A DNA stretch of 64,000 nt from Burkholderiales bacterium. GTDB taxonomy: Bacteria; Pseudomonadota; Gammaproteobacteria; Burkholderiales; Casimicrobiaceae. The notes below the pieces were generated by a model. The model was not told where the DNA came from, searched no databases, and was given only the letters and a program-made list of their open reading frames with translations. The stretch lies in contig JAISYH010000032.1 in the NCBI GenBank assembly GCA_031270015.1, positions 22,059 to 86,058 of the forward strand. Reading direction: 5' to 3'. A program made the translations under genes and the position numbers. Shown one piece after another: positions 39,382 through 49,700 of this stretch. Position 1 is the first letter of the stretch. Every line of letters starts with the position of its first letter.

Positions 39382-39412
39382 GTCGGCGAGCGCGGCATTC
39401 GCGCTTGCCGAC
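39382..39412 (+). terminator. GC-rich hairpin between tsf and pyrH
   Basis: The arms at 39382-39394 and 39400-39412 form a 13-bp stem with one G-U pair and a five-base loop (GCATT). It begins 10 bp after the tsf stop. It is followed by TTTGAATA, a short imperfect T run, so termination would be partial. Confidence 0.55.
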
Positions 39413-39456
39413 TTTGAATACGCTGTTTGCAACCGATCAACAACCTGACCGATACC

Positions 39457-40206
39457 ATGAATACCATGTCAACCTCTGCTGGAGACGATCTGCCCAGCCC
39501 GCGTTATCGGCGTATTTTGCTGAAGCTTTCGGGAGAAGCGTTAATGGGTGATGACCCGTTCGGGATCAATCGCAAAGTGATTGATCGTATCGTCGGAGAA
39601 ATCGCCGAAGTTGTACGGATGGGCGTGCAAACGGCAATCGTCATCGGCGGGGGCAATATTTTTCGCGGCGTTGCGCCCGGCGCGGCGGGTATGGATCGGG
39701 CGACCGCCGACTATATGGGCATGTTGGCGACGTTGATGAATTCTCTGGCGCTGCAAGACGCTCTGAAACGCGCCGGTATCGTTTCGCGCGTGCAATCGGC
39801 GTTGCAAATCAATCAAGTGGCAGAACCTTATATCCGCGGAAAAGCGCTACGTTATCTCGAAGAAAATAAGGTCGTCATTTTTGCTGCCGGTACGGGCAAT
39901 CCGTTTTTCACCACCGATACCGCCGCCGCGTTGCGCGGGCGGGAGGTCGGCGTCGATATCGTGCTGAAGGCGACGCGGGTAGACGGCGTTTATACATCCG
40001 ATCCCGAAAAAGACGCCAACGCGACGCGCTACGAGTCACTGACTTTCGACGAAGCGATCACCAAAAATTTGCGCGTGATGGATGCGACGGCGCTGGCGTT
40101 GTGCCGCGATCAAGAAATGAAGATCAATGTTTTTTCTATCGTCAAACCCGGCGCGCTCAAGCGCGTGGTGATGGGCGAAGACGAAGGAACATTGGTGCAT
40201 TGTTGA
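39457..40206 (+). CDS. pyrH: Uridylate kinase
   Basis: PyrH phosphorylates UMP to UDP. The 249-residue product has the amino-acid-kinase fold: [13 protein letters not shown] near the N-terminus, [30 protein letters not shown] and a C-terminal [15 protein letters not shown] 39457 is proposed. ATG 39466 is an alternative, and a TTG lies at 39427. None has a strong ribosome binding site. It sits in the tsf-pyrH-frr order. Confidence 0.97.
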   Translation: MNTMSTSAGDDLPSPRYRRILLKLSGEALMGDDPFGINRKVIDRIVGEIAEVVRMGVQTAIVIGGGNIFRGVAPGAAGMDRATADYMGMLATLMNSLALQDALKRAGIVSRVQSALQINQVAEPYIRGKALRYLEENKVVIFAAGTGNPFFTTDTAAALRGREVGVDIVLKATRVDGVYTSDPEKDANATRYESLTFDEAITKNLRVMDATALALCRDQEMKINVFSIVKPGALKRVVMGEDEGTLVHC

Positions 40207-40237
40207 AATTGCGTTCAATACGATCAGGAGAAATATG

Positions 40238-40795
40238 ATGATCCCCGAAATCAAAAAACAGGCAGAACACAAAATGTCGCGTTCCATCGAGACGCTAAAA
40301 ACCGAATTGACCAAGGTTCGTACTGGTCGCGCGCATACTGGTATTCTCGACCATATTCAGGTCGATTATTACGGAACGATGACGTCGATTACGCAAGTAG
40401 CGAATGTGTCGTTGATTGACGCGCGTACCATCGGTGTTCAGCCTTGGGAAAAGAAAATGGTATCGGTCGTCGAAAAGGCGTTGCGCGATTCCGATCTTGG
40501 CATCAACCCGTCCACACAAGGCGATATCATTCGTTTGCCGATGCCGGCGTTGACCGAAGAGCGCCGCCGCGAGCTTACCAAGATCGTGCGTCACGAAGGC
40601 GAAAATACTAAAATTGCCGTGCGTAATGTCCGGCGCGACGCCAACGAGCACCTTAAAAAGTTGCTCAAAGATCACGAAGCCGCCGAAGACGACGAACGGC
40701 GCGCGCAAGACGAGGTACAAAAGCTGACCGATCATTTTGTCGCGGAAATCGACAAAATCGTCGCCGCCAAAGAATCGGAAATCATGACTGTTTGA
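40238..40795 (+). CDS. frr: Ribosome recycling factor
   Basis: RRF splits post-termination ribosomes with EF-G. The 185-residue product is normal in size. It has [44 protein letters not shown] and the helical C-terminus with [14 protein letters not shown]. Two ATGs are adjacent. ATG 40238 is 7 nt from GGAG (40227-40230), whereas ATG 40235 is only 4 nt away. Confidence 0.98.
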   Translation: MIPEIKKQAEHKMSRSIETLKTELTKVRTGRAHTGILDHIQVDYYGTMTSITQVANVSLIDARTIGVQPWEKKMVSVVEKALRDSDLGINPSTQGDIIRLPMPALTEERRRELTKIVRHEGENTKIAVRNVRRDANEHLKKLLKDHEAAEDDERRAQDEVQKLTDHFVAEIDKIVAAKESEIMTV

Positions 40796-40896
40796 TTTCG
40801 TTAGCGTAGGAGACTAATCGTCATCATTTTGTCAGACTCGATCTGTTTTTTTGCCGCATTGTCAAGATAAAAACGAAATCCTTTCTTTTTTTGATC

Positions 40897-41697
40897 ATGT
40901 TCATATCCTCGACCGTGTCGGTTCCTGAAACGCTTAAGACGCCGTGTCACATCGCCATCATCATGGATGGTAATGGACGCTGGGCGAAAAAACGATTCTT
41001 GCCGCGTATCGCCGGACATAAAAAAGGCGTCGAAGCGGTACGCGGTTTGGTTCGCGCCGCGATTGAACGCGGCATTTCGTATTTGACGTTGTTTGCTTTT
41101 TCCAGCGAAAACTGGCGTCGTCCGCCCGATGAAGTTTCACTGCTCAAGGGACTTTTTCTCGGCGCGTTGGAGCAGGAAATCGACGAGTTGCACAAAAATA
41201 ACATTCGCCTGAAAGTCATCGGCGATATTTCCGGTTTTGGCGCGCGCATCGAATCACTGGTTGCGTCTGCTGAAAAACGGACAATCGAGAATACGCGCTT
41301 GACGCTGACGATCGCTGCCAACTACGGCGGGCGCTGGGACATCATGCGCGCGGCTTGCGCTTATTTTCGCGCTCATCCGAACGTTTTGCGCGCGCCCGAC
41401 GACAGTGAAATCAGACCGGAAATGATCGAACCATATTTGGCGACCAGTGACCTGCCCGAGCCTGATCTTTTCGTTCGCACCGGTGGCGAAAAGCGCGTTT
41501 CCAACTTCATGCTTTGGCAATTGGCATATACTGAACTGTATTTCACGGATACGTTGTGGCCGGATTTCGACGCACGAGCGCTGGATGACGCGATTGCTTC
41601 TTACCAGCAGCGCGAACGGCGTTTCGGGCGTACCAGCGAACAAGTGCAAGCGACGCGAACGGCAAAAACGGCGTCCGCTGTCGATACTGCCTCATGA
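40897..41697 (+). CDS. uppS: Undecaprenyl diphosphate synthase (isoprenyl transferase)
   Basis: UppS builds the C55 lipid carrier for peptidoglycan and LPS by cis-condensation of isopentenyl diphosphate. The product of about 266 residues has IAIIMDGNGRWAKKR (catalytic Asp and diphosphate-binding Gly/Arg), GHKKGVEAVR, FAFSSENWRRP and the C-terminal RTGGEKRVSNFMLWQ and WPDFDARAL. The start is uncertain, with TTG 40891 or ATG 40897 and no clear ribosome binding site. The end overlaps cdsA by 4 bp (ATGA). Confidence 0.97.
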   Translation: MFISSTVSVPETLKTPCHIAIIMDGNGRWAKKRFLPRIAGHKKGVEAVRGLVRAAIERGISYLTLFAFSSENWRRPPDEVSLLKGLFLGALEQEIDELHKNNIRLKVIGDISGFGARIESLVASAEKRTIENTRLTLTIAANYGGRWDIMRAACAYFRAHPNVLRAPDDSEIRPEMIEPYLATSDLPEPDLFVRTGGEKRVSNFMLWQLAYTELYFTDTLWPDFDARALDDAIASYQQRERRFGRTSEQVQATRTAKTASAVDTAS

Positions 41698-42611
41698 ATA
41701 TCACCCAATATTCGCCGCTGACGCGACGTGTGCTGACTGGCGGGGTTTTGCTGGTTCTTCTTCTCGCCGCGTTGTTTTATTTGACACCGATTGCTTGGGC
41801 GTGTTTGACGTTGTTGGTTTTGGTTGCGGCGGCATTCGAATTGGGACGGTTGCTTGCTTCGGATCATTTGGCTCGATTCGGGCTGAACGTCGCGCGGCAT
41901 TATCGCTGGTCATTGCCGATGTGCTTGATGATTGTCGCCGGTTGTTTCGCGTGGGTAATGCGCGATTTGACGTCGGCGCAAGGATCAAAAGTGTTGACTT
42001 TCATGTGCGCTTGTTATTTCATCGCTGCCGTTCTGTCGGTTTTGGTGTTTCCGTTCTGGATTCGTCGTTTTGAAAACAATCGTTTGAATATCTCGGCGCT
42101 TTTGCGCGGCAGTCTCGCCGCCACCGCCAGTTGGCTGCTATTCTGTGGTTGGCTCTCCGTGATTCAATTACGTTCGATTTCCCCTTGGTTGCTTTTGTCG
42201 ATGATGGTATTGGTTTGGCTCGCTGATTCGGGCGCTTATTTTTTCGGGCGCACTTTCGGCAAAAATAAACTTTCGCCCAAAACCAGTCCGGGCAAAACGC
42301 GCGAAGGCGCGTTTGGCGCATTGTTGGTGGTCACGGTTTACGCGCTGGCGATGACGCCTTTCATTTTGCCGTATCTTAAAGCGCTGCGCGTGTTGCCGAC
42401 GGTGGCGCAATGGGGCGTTTGGCTCGTTGCCGCGTGGGTTCTTTGCGCGCTGTCGATCATTGGCGATTTGTTCGAATCGTTGATCAAACGCATCGCCGAC
42501 CGCAAAGACAGCAGCAACTTGTTGCCCGGACATGGCGGTATTCTGGATCGCCTCGATAGCTTATTGACCACGTTGCCTGCCGCCGCATTGTTGTTTTGTG
42601 TCTTGGCTTAA
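41694..42611 (+). CDS. cdsA: Phosphatidate cytidylyltransferase
   Basis: CdsA makes CDP-diacylglycerol from phosphatidic acid and CTP in the inner membrane. The 305-residue product has about eight membrane helices. The conserved cytoplasmic motifs are DSGAYFFGRTFGKNKLSPK, SPGKTREGA and the C-terminal signature GHGGILDRLDSL. ATG 41694 overlaps the uppS stop, indicating translational coupling. Confidence 0.96.
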   Translation: MNITQYSPLTRRVLTGGVLLVLLLAALFYLTPIAWACLTLLVLVAAAFELGRLLASDHLARFGLNVARHYRWSLPMCLMIVAGCFAWVMRDLTSAQGSKVLTFMCACYFIAAVLSVLVFPFWIRRFENNRLNISALLRGSLAATASWLLFCGWLSVIQLRSISPWLLLSMMVLVWLADSGAYFFGRTFGKNKLSPKTSPGKTREGAFGALLVVTVYALAMTPFILPYLKALRVLPTVAQWGVWLVAAWVLCALSIIGDLFESLIKRIADRKDSSNLLPGHGGILDRLDSLLTTLPAAALLFCVLA

Positions 42612-42617
42612 AAACGT

Positions 42618-43847
42618 ATGTCACCGCGACCTCTCTCCGATTTTCCGCGCCGCCGCCTAACTCTGCTTGGCGCGACCGGTTCTATCGGCGATTCGACACT
42701 GGATATCGTTGCGCGTCATCCTGAACGCTTTGAAGTCGTCGCGCTTGCCGCCAACAAAAACCATCAAAAAATGGCATCGCTGGTAGCGCGTTTTCATCCC
42801 GCCTATGTCGCGCTGTTCGATAGCGAGGCGGCAAGCGCGCTTGCCGCTGTCGTTCGATCATCGGGGCTGAATACGCGCGTTTTACACGGCGCGGAAGGTG
42901 TCGCTGCCGTCGCCATGTTGCCGGAAGTCGATACTGTGTTGGCGGCGATTACCGGCTTTGCCGGTCTTGCGCCTACCATTGCCGCTGCGCAAGCGGGTAA
43001 ACGTATTCTGCTTGCGAATAAAGAAGCGTTGGTAGTCGGGGGCGCTTGGTTCATGCAGACGGTCCACGACCGGCGCGCCTTGTTGTTGCCGTTGGATAGC
43101 GAACACAATGCCGTTTTCCAATGTCTGCCGCCGGCGGACACGGTACGCGGTGAGCGTGTCGCAGGCGTGCGTAAAATTGTTCTTACCGCGTCGGGCGGTC
43201 CTTTTCTTGACTTTCCTTATGAACGCTTGCGTTTGGTCACGCCGGAAGACGCTTGCGCCCACCCAGTATGGAAAATGGGGCGGAAAATTTCGGTCGATTC
43301 GGCAACAATGATGAATAAAGGCTTGGAAGTCATTGAGGCGCATTGGCTGTTCGGGATGCCTGCGGACGATATCGACGTCGTGATCCATCCGCAAAGTATC
43401 GTTCATTCCTTCGTTGAGTACGACGACGGTTCGACGTTGGCGCAATTGGGAATGCCCGATATGCGCACGCCGATTGCTCAAGCGTTGGCGTTTCCAGAGC
43501 GCATCGATGTCGGCGTTGCGCCGCTACCGCTCTTGCATATGAAAGATTTGGCTTTCCGCGCGCCGGATCGCGCGCGTTTTCCGTGTCTCGATTTGGCTTT
43601 TGACGCGCTGCGAGCGGGCGGTGGCGCGTCGGCGGTTTTGAACGCTGCCAATGAAGTTGCCGTCGCCGCTTTTTTGCAACGACAAATCGTGTTTCTCGAC
43701 ATCGCCGCCATCAATCAAGAAACGCTCGCTGCTTTGTCTGCTGTTCCCGCGCCGCGCAGTCTTGATGACGCGACCGCGCTTGATGAAGAAGCGCGCGCCA
43801 TTGCCCGTGGGCGCGTCGCCGCGTTATCCTCTCCTAATTTTTCGTAA
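42618..43847 (+). CDS. dxr: 1-deoxy-D-xylulose 5-phosphate reductoisomerase
   Basis: DXR makes MEP, the committed step of the non-mevalonate isoprenoid pathway, which supplies UppS nearby. The 409-residue product has the NADPH motif GATGSIGDST (about 18-27), LLANKEALVVGG, LDSEHNAVFQ, SGGPFLDFP and KISVDSATMMNKGLE, the metal and substrate loop. It lies 6 bp after cdsA and 7 bp before rseP. Confidence 0.97.
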   Translation: MSPRPLSDFPRRRLTLLGATGSIGDSTLDIVARHPERFEVVALAANKNHQKMASLVARFHPAYVALFDSEAASALAAVVRSSGLNTRVLHGAEGVAAVAMLPEVDTVLAAITGFAGLAPTIAAAQAGKRILLANKEALVVGGAWFMQTVHDRRALLLPLDSEHNAVFQCLPPADTVRGERVAGVRKIVLTASGGPFLDFPYERLRLVTPEDACAHPVWKMGRKISVDSATMMNKGLEVIEAHWLFGMPADDIDVVIHPQSIVHSFVEYDDGSTLAQLGMPDMRTPIAQALAFPERIDVGVAPLPLLHMKDLAFRAPDRARFPCLDLAFDALRAGGGASAVLNAANEVAVAAFLQRQIVFLDIAAINQETLAALSAVPAPRSLDDATALDEEARAIARGRVAALSSPNFS

Positions 43848-43854
43848 GGTCGCC

Positions 43855-45222
43855 ATGCTCTTTGATTTATTGATTCGTGTCGCCGCTTTTTTGTTCACCG
43901 TCGGTATTCTCGTCGTCGCGCATGAACTGGGACACTATGTCGTCGCCCGGATATGCAAAGTCAAAGTGTTGCGATTCTCATTCGGTTTTGGCAAAGTGTT
44001 GTACTCAAAACGCTTGGGGCGCGACCAAACGGAATGGGCGATCTCGGCGATTCCGCTCGGCGGTTATGTGAAAATGCTCGACGAGCGCGAAAGCGAAGCT
44101 GCCATTGCTGAAAGTGATTTACCGCGCGCGTTCAATCGGCAACCGGTCGGTAATCGGTTTGCCATCGTCGCTGCCGGTCCACTCACCAACTTGCTGCTTG
44201 CGGTGTTGTTGTTGACGTTGACTTACATCGTCGGCGTCGCCGATTATCAGAGTGTGTTGAGAACGCCGCGACCCGATACGCCAGCCGCGCAACTGCACTT
44301 GCAAAGTCTCGATCGGATCGTCGCCGTCAACGGTACGGCTGTCGAGGCATGGAGTGACCTGCGCTGGCATATTCTGAAAAATTTAGGTAATGAAGTCACG
44401 CTGACCATCCACCGCGACCAGCGCGTTTTTGATATGCCGATCTCGCTAATTGGTTACACTGCCGATGAAGAAGCCGAAGGTAAGGTTTTTGAGCGTTTCG
44501 GGCTTTATCCGTACTACGGCGCGCCGCTGATCACGGCGGTGCGTCCCGATATGCCCGCCGCGGCTGCGGGTATCCGTGTGGGCGATATCGTGACCGCGAT
44601 TGATGGCGTCACTTTGGAATCGCCCGGTGATTTTGTGCGGGCGATTCATGGCAACGAGGGGCAGCCTCTCGTTTTCACGATCCGGCGCGATCACAGTTTG
44701 TTGGAAGTGACTGTCGTGCCGGTCATGGCAAGCTTGCCCGATGCGAAAAAACCGTCCGCGCCGCAGGTTGGCGTCGGACTGAGTTATGATGACAATATCA
44801 CTCGCCTATACGCAACCACAATCCGATATAATCCTATCGATGCTTTGTCAAAAGGCGCCGTTCGCACCGGCGAGCTTGCTTGGATGAGCATCAAGATGTT
44901 TGGAAGGATAATTGTCGGCAGCGCCTCGCTGAAAAATCTGAGCGGACCGATTACGATTGCCGACTATGCTGGTCAGTCCATTTTGGCGGGGTTTGAGCGT
45001 TTTGTTACTTTCCTGGCGCTTGTCAGTATCGCGCTGGCGGTCATCAATCTTTTGCCGATTCCGCTATTGGACGGCGGTCATTTGCTGTATTATTCCGCAG
45101 AAATCGTGCGACGCCGACCGGTTTCCGAAAAGACGATGGAAATCGGCGCGAAAATCGGTATCGCTTTTATCGTGTTCCTTGTTTTTTTGACGTTGACGAA
45201 TGATTTTGCTCGATTATTTTAA
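43855..45222 (+). CDS. rseP: Site-2 protease RseP (regulator of sigma-E protease)
   Basis: RseP is an inner-membrane zinc metalloprotease that cuts RseA-like anti-sigma factors. The 455-residue product has the HExxH motif in VVAHELGHYVV within the first membrane helix. Two tandem PDZ domains cover about 115-290, the second with AAAAGIRVGDIVTAIDG. The second active-site motif is INLLPIPLLDGGHLL. AAGG precedes ATG 43855. In-frame codons upstream fall within dxr and are not used. Its end overlaps the open frame of bamA but not bamA from its proposed start. Confidence 0.96.
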   Translation: MLFDLLIRVAAFLFTVGILVVAHELGHYVVARICKVKVLRFSFGFGKVLYSKRLGRDQTEWAISAIPLGGYVKMLDERESEAAIAESDLPRAFNRQPVGNRFAIVAAGPLTNLLLAVLLLTLTYIVGVADYQSVLRTPRPDTPAAQLHLQSLDRIVAVNGTAVEAWSDLRWHILKNLGNEVTLTIHRDQRVFDMPISLIGYTADEEAEGKVFERFGLYPYYGAPLITAVRPDMPAAAAGIRVGDIVTAIDGVTLESPGDFVRAIHGNEGQPLVFTIRRDHSLLEVTVVPVMASLPDAKKPSAPQVGVGLSYDDNITRLYATTIRYNPIDALSKGAVRTGELAWMSIKMFGRIIVGSASLKNLSGPITIADYAGQSILAGFERFVTFLALVSIALAVINLLPIPLLDGGHLLYYSAEIVRRRPVSEKTMEIGAKIGIAFIVFLVFLTLTNDFARLF

Positions 45223-45238
45223 CTGCCCCAAAAGTCGT

Positions 45239-47524
45239 ATGCGCCGTTTGACGCGGGCGCTGCTGATCAGTGGCGTCGTGACGGTTTCTTTGTGGATGAA
45301 CAATGCGCAAGCGTTTGATTCTTTCGTCGTCCGCGATATTCGCGTGGAAGGCGTTCAGCGTACCGAAGCGGGCACGATCTTTAATTATTTGCCGATCAAA
45401 ATTGGCGACACGGTGGATGGAACCAAAGTATCGGAAGCGATCAAAGCGCTCTACGGCACCGGGTTTTTCCGTGACGTGCAAATCGACGCGCAAGGCGATG
45501 TTCTCATCGTCGTCGTCGATGAACGCCCGACGGTTTCCTCGGTGACTTTCGCTGGCAATAAGGAATTCGACACCACCGCTTTGCGTACCGCGATGAAAAA
45601 CATCGGTCTTACCGAATCGTATATTTTCGATCGCGCGCTCCTTGAAAAAGCCGTTCAGGAGTTGAAGCGCCAGTATGTTTCGCGCGGTTTTTACAATGCC
45701 GAGGTGGAGATGACTTTGACGCCGCAGGAGCGCAATCGGGTAGCGATCAATTTTGCTATCGAAGAAGGCGGTCCGTCGAAAATTTCTCGTATCCATATCG
45801 TCGGCAGCAAGACATTTCCTGAGAAGAAACTCATCAAACAAATGCGTTTGACGACGCCGGGCTGGTTTACGTGGTACACTAAAAACGACCAGTATTCCAA
45901 GCAAAAACTGCAAGCCGATCTCGAGAAATTACGCAGTTTTTATCACGATCAAGGGTTCCTCGAGTTCACTATCGAATCCGCGCAAGTGTCGATTTCTCCC
46001 GATAAATCCGCGATCGACATTACCCTTACTGTCAGCGAAGGACCGCGTTATACCATTTCCAGTGTCAGTCTCGCCGGTGATTTGCCCGTTCCCGAAGGCG
46101 AGATTCATAAACTGATCCGTTTGCGTTCGGGAGACGCCTATTCGCGCGCCAGATTGCAATCGTCCACCAAAGACATTGGTACGCGGCTCGGCGCGGAAGG
46201 CTACGCCTTTGCTAATATCAACGCTGTTCCAGAACTCAATAAAGAGAACGCGACAGTTGCGTTCACGTTTTACGTGGATCCGGGACGACGCGCTTATGTG
46301 CGTAACATTAATATTTCTGGAAATCTCAAAACGCGCGATGAAGTCATCCGCCGCGAAGTCCGGCAGATAGAAGGCGCGTGGTACGATGGAACGCGCATCG
46401 AGCGTTCTCGTATCCGGATTCGCCGCCTCGGCTATTTTGATGATGTAAGCATAGAAACGCCGCCTGTTCCAGGTTCGCCGGATCAAGTGGATGTCAATAT
46501 CCGCGTGGTTGAACGGCAGACAGGACGCTTCATGATCGGTATCGGTTACTCCAGCTCTGAGAGTATCGCGCTCTCGGCGTCGGTTTCTCAGGAAAATGTC
46601 TTCGGCACGGGTAATTCGCTGACGATAGGATTGAATACCAGCAGAAGTAATCAATATTATTCAGTCGCGTTTACCGACCCGTATTGGACGGTGGACGGTA
46701 TCTCGCGCACCATCGAGTTATATAAGCAACAACATGATGCCGACGATTTGGCGACATCAAAGTATGAATCGGACACCTTGGGCGCGGGTATCGGATTCGG
46801 CGTGCCGATTACCGAAACCGACACGATCAATTTCGGTTTCCGCTTTGAGAATGTGGATATCACGCTGAAAGAGGAAAGCCCCGAAGCTTATATCGATTTT
46901 GTAAACCGTTATGGTAACCGTACCGATAATTTTATGGTCTCTACAGGCTGGTCGCGCGATACGCGGGACGACATCATTTTTCCGACCAGCGGGCGTTTGC
47001 AAAGCATTTATACCGAAGTCGCCGTCCCCATTGGCGATTTGGCTTACTGGAAAGCGCAGTATATTCATCAATGGTTCTGGCCTGTTTATGACCCGTTTGT
47101 TCTGATGTTGCGCGGGGAAGTCGGGTATGGCGAAGGCTATCAAGGAAAAACCCTGCCGTTCTTCAAGGCTTTCTACGCTGGCGGCGTCGGTTCGGTGCGC
47201 GGCTATGAAGGCGCTTCGCTCGGTCCCCGAGACAAAGAAAACAACGCGCTTGGCGGTAAGCGGAAAATCGTCGGCAATGCCGAACTGTTTTTTCCGTTGA
47301 TCGCCGGTGACAATTCCGTGCGCGGCAGTGTTTTCTTCGACATTGGACAAATCTATGCGGACGGGGCACAATCCGACAATGAGGCATTCAAATATTCAAC
47401 GGGCGTCGGCGTAGCCTGGAATTCCCCGATCGGCGCTTTGAAAATCAGCTATGGTTATCCGATCAATAAGAAATCTGACGATTTAGTTGAAAATTTTCAA
47501 TTTCAACTCGGTTCGGTTTTTTAA
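45239..47524 (+). CDS. bamA: Outer membrane protein assembly factor BamA
   Basis: BamA is the essential Omp85 insertase of the BAM complex. From ATG 45239 the 761-residue product has a signal peptide (LLISGVVTVSLWMNNAQA). Five POTRA domains follow (about 25-420), beginning FVVRDIRVEGVQR. The 16-strand barrel contains GGVGSVRGYEG (lid loop 6 VRGY motif). The terminal phenylalanine (FQLGSVF) is typical of outer-membrane proteins. An in-frame ATG at 45200 would place extra residues before the signal and is rejected. Confidence 0.97.
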   Translation: MRRLTRALLISGVVTVSLWMNNAQAFDSFVVRDIRVEGVQRTEAGTIFNYLPIKIGDTVDGTKVSEAIKALYGTGFFRDVQIDAQGDVLIVVVDERPTVSSVTFAGNKEFDTTALRTAMKNIGLTESYIFDRALLEKAVQELKRQYVSRGFYNAEVEMTLTPQERNRVAINFAIEEGGPSKISRIHIVGSKTFPEKKLIKQMRLTTPGWFTWYTKNDQYSKQKLQADLEKLRSFYHDQGFLEFTIESAQVSISPDKSAIDITLTVSEGPRYTISSVSLAGDLPVPEGEIHKLIRLRSGDAYSRARLQSSTKDIGTRLGAEGYAFANINAVPELNKENATVAFTFYVDPGRRAYVRNINISGNLKTRDEVIRREVRQIEGAWYDGTRIERSRIRIRRLGYFDDVSIETPPVPGSPDQVDVNIRVVERQTGRFMIGIGYSSSESIALSASVSQENVFGTGNSLTIGLNTSRSNQYYSVAFTDPYWTVDGISRTIELYKQQHDADDLATSKYESDTLGAGIGFGVPITETDTINFGFRFENVDITLKEESPEAYIDFVNRYGNRTDNFMVSTGWSRDTRDDIIFPTSGRLQSIYTEVAVPIGDLAYWKAQYIHQWFWPVYDPFVLMLRGEVGYGEGYQGKTLPFFKAFYAGGVGSVRGYEGASLGPRDKENNALGGKRKIVGNAELFFPLIAGDNSVRGSVFFDIGQIYADGAQSDNEAFKYSTGVGVAWNSPIGALKISYGYPINKKSDDLVENFQFQLGSVF

Positions 47525-47553
47525 TAAAAGTAAAGTATACAAAGGAGATGTTT

Positions 47554-48066
47554 GTGCATAACGGTATCAAATTCATCATCGCCATCGCGGGCGTTTTTTT
47601 GCTTTTGGGAACGGCGGCTGCGGCTGACGAATACAAAATCGGTTTCGTAAGTACCGAGCGTCTTTTCCGCGACGCGGGAATCGCCAAGCAAGCGCAGCAA
47701 AAACTGGAAAACGAGTTTGTCAAGCGCGAAAACGAATTAAAAAAATTATCGGATCGCGTGCAAACGTTGCAGTCGGAAATCGACAAAGACGGCACGACCA
47801 TGTCGGAAAACGCGCGGCGCGATAAAGAGCGCGAGATGTCCAATTTGTCGCGCGATTTGCAACGCCAACAACGTGAGTTCCGCGAAGATTTGAATTTGCG
47901 CCGTAACGAGGAACTGGGCATTCTGCAAGAGCGCGCCAATAAGGTCATTCAGAAAATCGCCGAAATGGAAAAGTTTGATTTGATTTTGCAAGAACCGGTG
48001 GTCTATGCCAGCAAACGAATCGATATTACCGATAAGGTTATCAAGGAACTGGATGCCAGCAAATAA
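47554..48066 (+). CDS. skp: Periplasmic chaperone Skp (OmpH family)
   Basis: Skp shields outer-membrane proteins on their way to BamA. The 170-residue product has a signal peptide (IIAIAGVFLLLGTAAAA) and the OmpH core EYKIGFVSTERLFRD. A long coiled-coil hairpin (about 45-130) forms the tentacles of the trimer. GTG 47554 is preferred because GGAG (47544-47547) is 6 nt away. ATG 47548 is only one base from that site. Confidence 0.94.
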   Translation: MHNGIKFIIAIAGVFLLLGTAAAADEYKIGFVSTERLFRDAGIAKQAQQKLENEFVKRENELKKLSDRVQTLQSEIDKDGTTMSENARRDKEREMSNLSRDLQRQQREFREDLNLRRNEELGILQERANKVIQKIAEMEKFDLILQEPVVYASKRIDITDKVIKELDASK

Positions 48067-48081
48067 ACGCGGCGACAAGTG

Positions 48082-49176
48082 ATGACACAACCGTTTCGCG
48101 CCCGACAAGCATGGCGTCTTGCCGATTTGGCAGTGTCGATAGGCGCGACGCTCGATGGCGATGGCGAAACGCTCATCACTGGCGCGGCGTCTTTGGATCG
48201 CGCGCAAACCGGCGATATCGCTTTTTTATCCGATCTGAAATATAGAAAATATCTTGAGCAAACGCAGGCCTCGGCGGTCATTCTTTCTAAAGAAGAATCG
48301 CAAGCGTGGGCGGACGAATCTAAGATTCCGCGTTTGATCGCGCGTAATCCTTACGCGGCGTATGCCAAAGCCGCTAATTGCCTTTATCGCGAGCCTGTTC
48401 CGCAAGGCAGCGTTCATCCTACGGCGGTGATCGCTGCTTCTGCGCAGGTGTCGGCTGATGCCGTGATCGGCGCGTATGTCGTCGTCGGCGAACGTGCCGT
48501 GATCGACGCGCGCGCCGTGATCGACAGCGGCGTCATCATCGGCGACGACGCCAGAGTCGGCGTGGAAGCGCGCATTTATCCGAACGTGGTGATTTATCCG
48601 CGTTGCGAAATCGGCGCGCGCACCATCTTGCACGGCGGGTGCGTGATTGGCGCCGATGGTTTCGGTTTTGCGTTCGATGCCGGACAATGGGTCAAGATTC
48701 CGCAAATCGGGCGCGTGCTCATCGGTGACGATGTCGAAATCGGCGCGAATACCACCATTGATCGCGGCGCGCTTGGCGATACGGTCGTCGAAAACGATGT
48801 CAAGATCGATAACCAAGTACAGATCGGACACAATTGTCTGATTGGCGAACACGCGGCAATCGTCGCTTGCTCAGGTATCGCCGGATCGTCCAGCATCGGA
48901 CGCTATTGCAGAATCGGCGGTGCGGCAATGATCGGCGGTCATCTGTCGATAGCCGACTATGTTACTATCGGCGCGGCGTCGCCAGTATTCTCGTCGGTCG
49001 AGGAAGTGGGCGTTTATAGCGGCATTTATCCGCTCCTGCCGCATCGGCAATGGCAGAAAAACGCCGTACAATTAAGGCAAATCGACACGCTCTACAAACG
49101 TGTTCGCGCACTGGAACGAGAGCTTGATAAACGCAAAGACGATTCGGATTCGTCGTCCGATGGATCAATACTGTAA
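48082..49176 (+). CDS. lpxD: UDP-3-O-(3-hydroxyacyl)glucosamine N-acyltransferase
   Basis: LpxD adds the second acyl chain in lipid A synthesis. The 364-residue product has the N-terminal uridine-binding domain ([18 protein letters not shown]). A long left-handed beta-helix of hexapeptide repeats follows ([27 protein letters not shown]). The catalytic His lies in [10 protein letters not shown], and a C-terminal helix ends the chain. ATG 48082 is used; the GTG just before it is possible. It belongs to the lpxD-fabZ-lpxA cluster. Confidence 0.97.
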   Translation: MTQPFRARQAWRLADLAVSIGATLDGDGETLITGAASLDRAQTGDIAFLSDLKYRKYLEQTQASAVILSKEESQAWADESKIPRLIARNPYAAYAKAANCLYREPVPQGSVHPTAVIAASAQVSADAVIGAYVVVGERAVIDARAVIDSGVIIGDDARVGVEARIYPNVVIYPRCEIGARTILHGGCVIGADGFGFAFDAGQWVKIPQIGRVLIGDDVEIGANTTIDRGALGDTVVENDVKIDNQVQIGHNCLIGEHAAIVACSGIAGSSSIGRYCRIGGAAMIGGHLSIADYVTIGAASPVFSSVEEVGVYSGIYPLLPHRQWQKNAVQLRQIDTLYKRVRALERELDKRKDDSDSSSDGSIL

Positions 49177-49180
49177 GCCA

Positions 49181-49699
49181 ATGATGACCGAAATGAACGA
49201 TAGCCCCATGAATCAAAGGTCCGTGATTGATATCAACGAAATCGTATCGATTCTTCCGCATCGTTATCCTTTTTTGCTCGTCGATAAAATCGTCGCGCTC
49301 GAAGAAGGAAAATGGATACGCGGCATCAAAAACGTTACCGTCAACGAGCCTTTTTTTCAAGGACATTTTCCGGGTTATCCAGTGATGCCCGGGGTGTTGG
49401 TCATCGAAGCATTGGCGCAAACGGCGGTCATTTTGGCGTATCGCAGCGGCGCGTCCAGCATGCCTGACGGCAGCACCGGAATCATCCTTTTCGCGGGTAT
49501 CGACGAGGCGCGCTTCAAACAACAAGTGTTGCCCGGTGATATTTTGGTGTTGGAAGCTGAAATGATTCGCATTGTGCGCGGTATCGGCAAATACAAAGCG
49601 CGCGCGCTGGTCGATGGCAGAGTCGCATGTGAAGCGGTGCTGATGGCGGCGTTGCGCCCGCCCTTGCGCGGCACGCTGCAAAAAAATACGGAAGGCTAA
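49181..49699 (+). CDS. fabZ: 3-hydroxyacyl-[acyl-carrier-protein] dehydratase FabZ
   Basis: FabZ dehydrates 3-hydroxyacyl-ACP in fatty-acid synthesis and competes with LpxA/LpxD for the same acyl pool. The 172-residue product has [19 protein letters not shown] and the active-site helix [15 protein letters not shown] with catalytic His, then EALAQTAV with the acidic partner. Several in-frame starts exist (49181, 49184, 49193, 49208). The family usually has about 150 residues, so one of the later ATGs may be the true start. Confidence 0.95.
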   Translation: MMTEMNDSPMNQRSVIDINEIVSILPHRYPFLLVDKIVALEEGKWIRGIKNVTVNEPFFQGHFPGYPVMPGVLVIEALAQTAVILAYRSGASSMPDGSTGIILFAGIDEARFKQQVLPGDILVLEAEMIRIVRGIGKYKARALVDGRVACEAVLMAALRPPLRGTLQKNTEG

Positions 49700-49700
49700 T

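Noticed and set aside
45167..45913. Minus-strand open frame of 248 codons opposite bamA
   Set aside because: It is a shadow of the bamA POTRA region with no recognisable domain.
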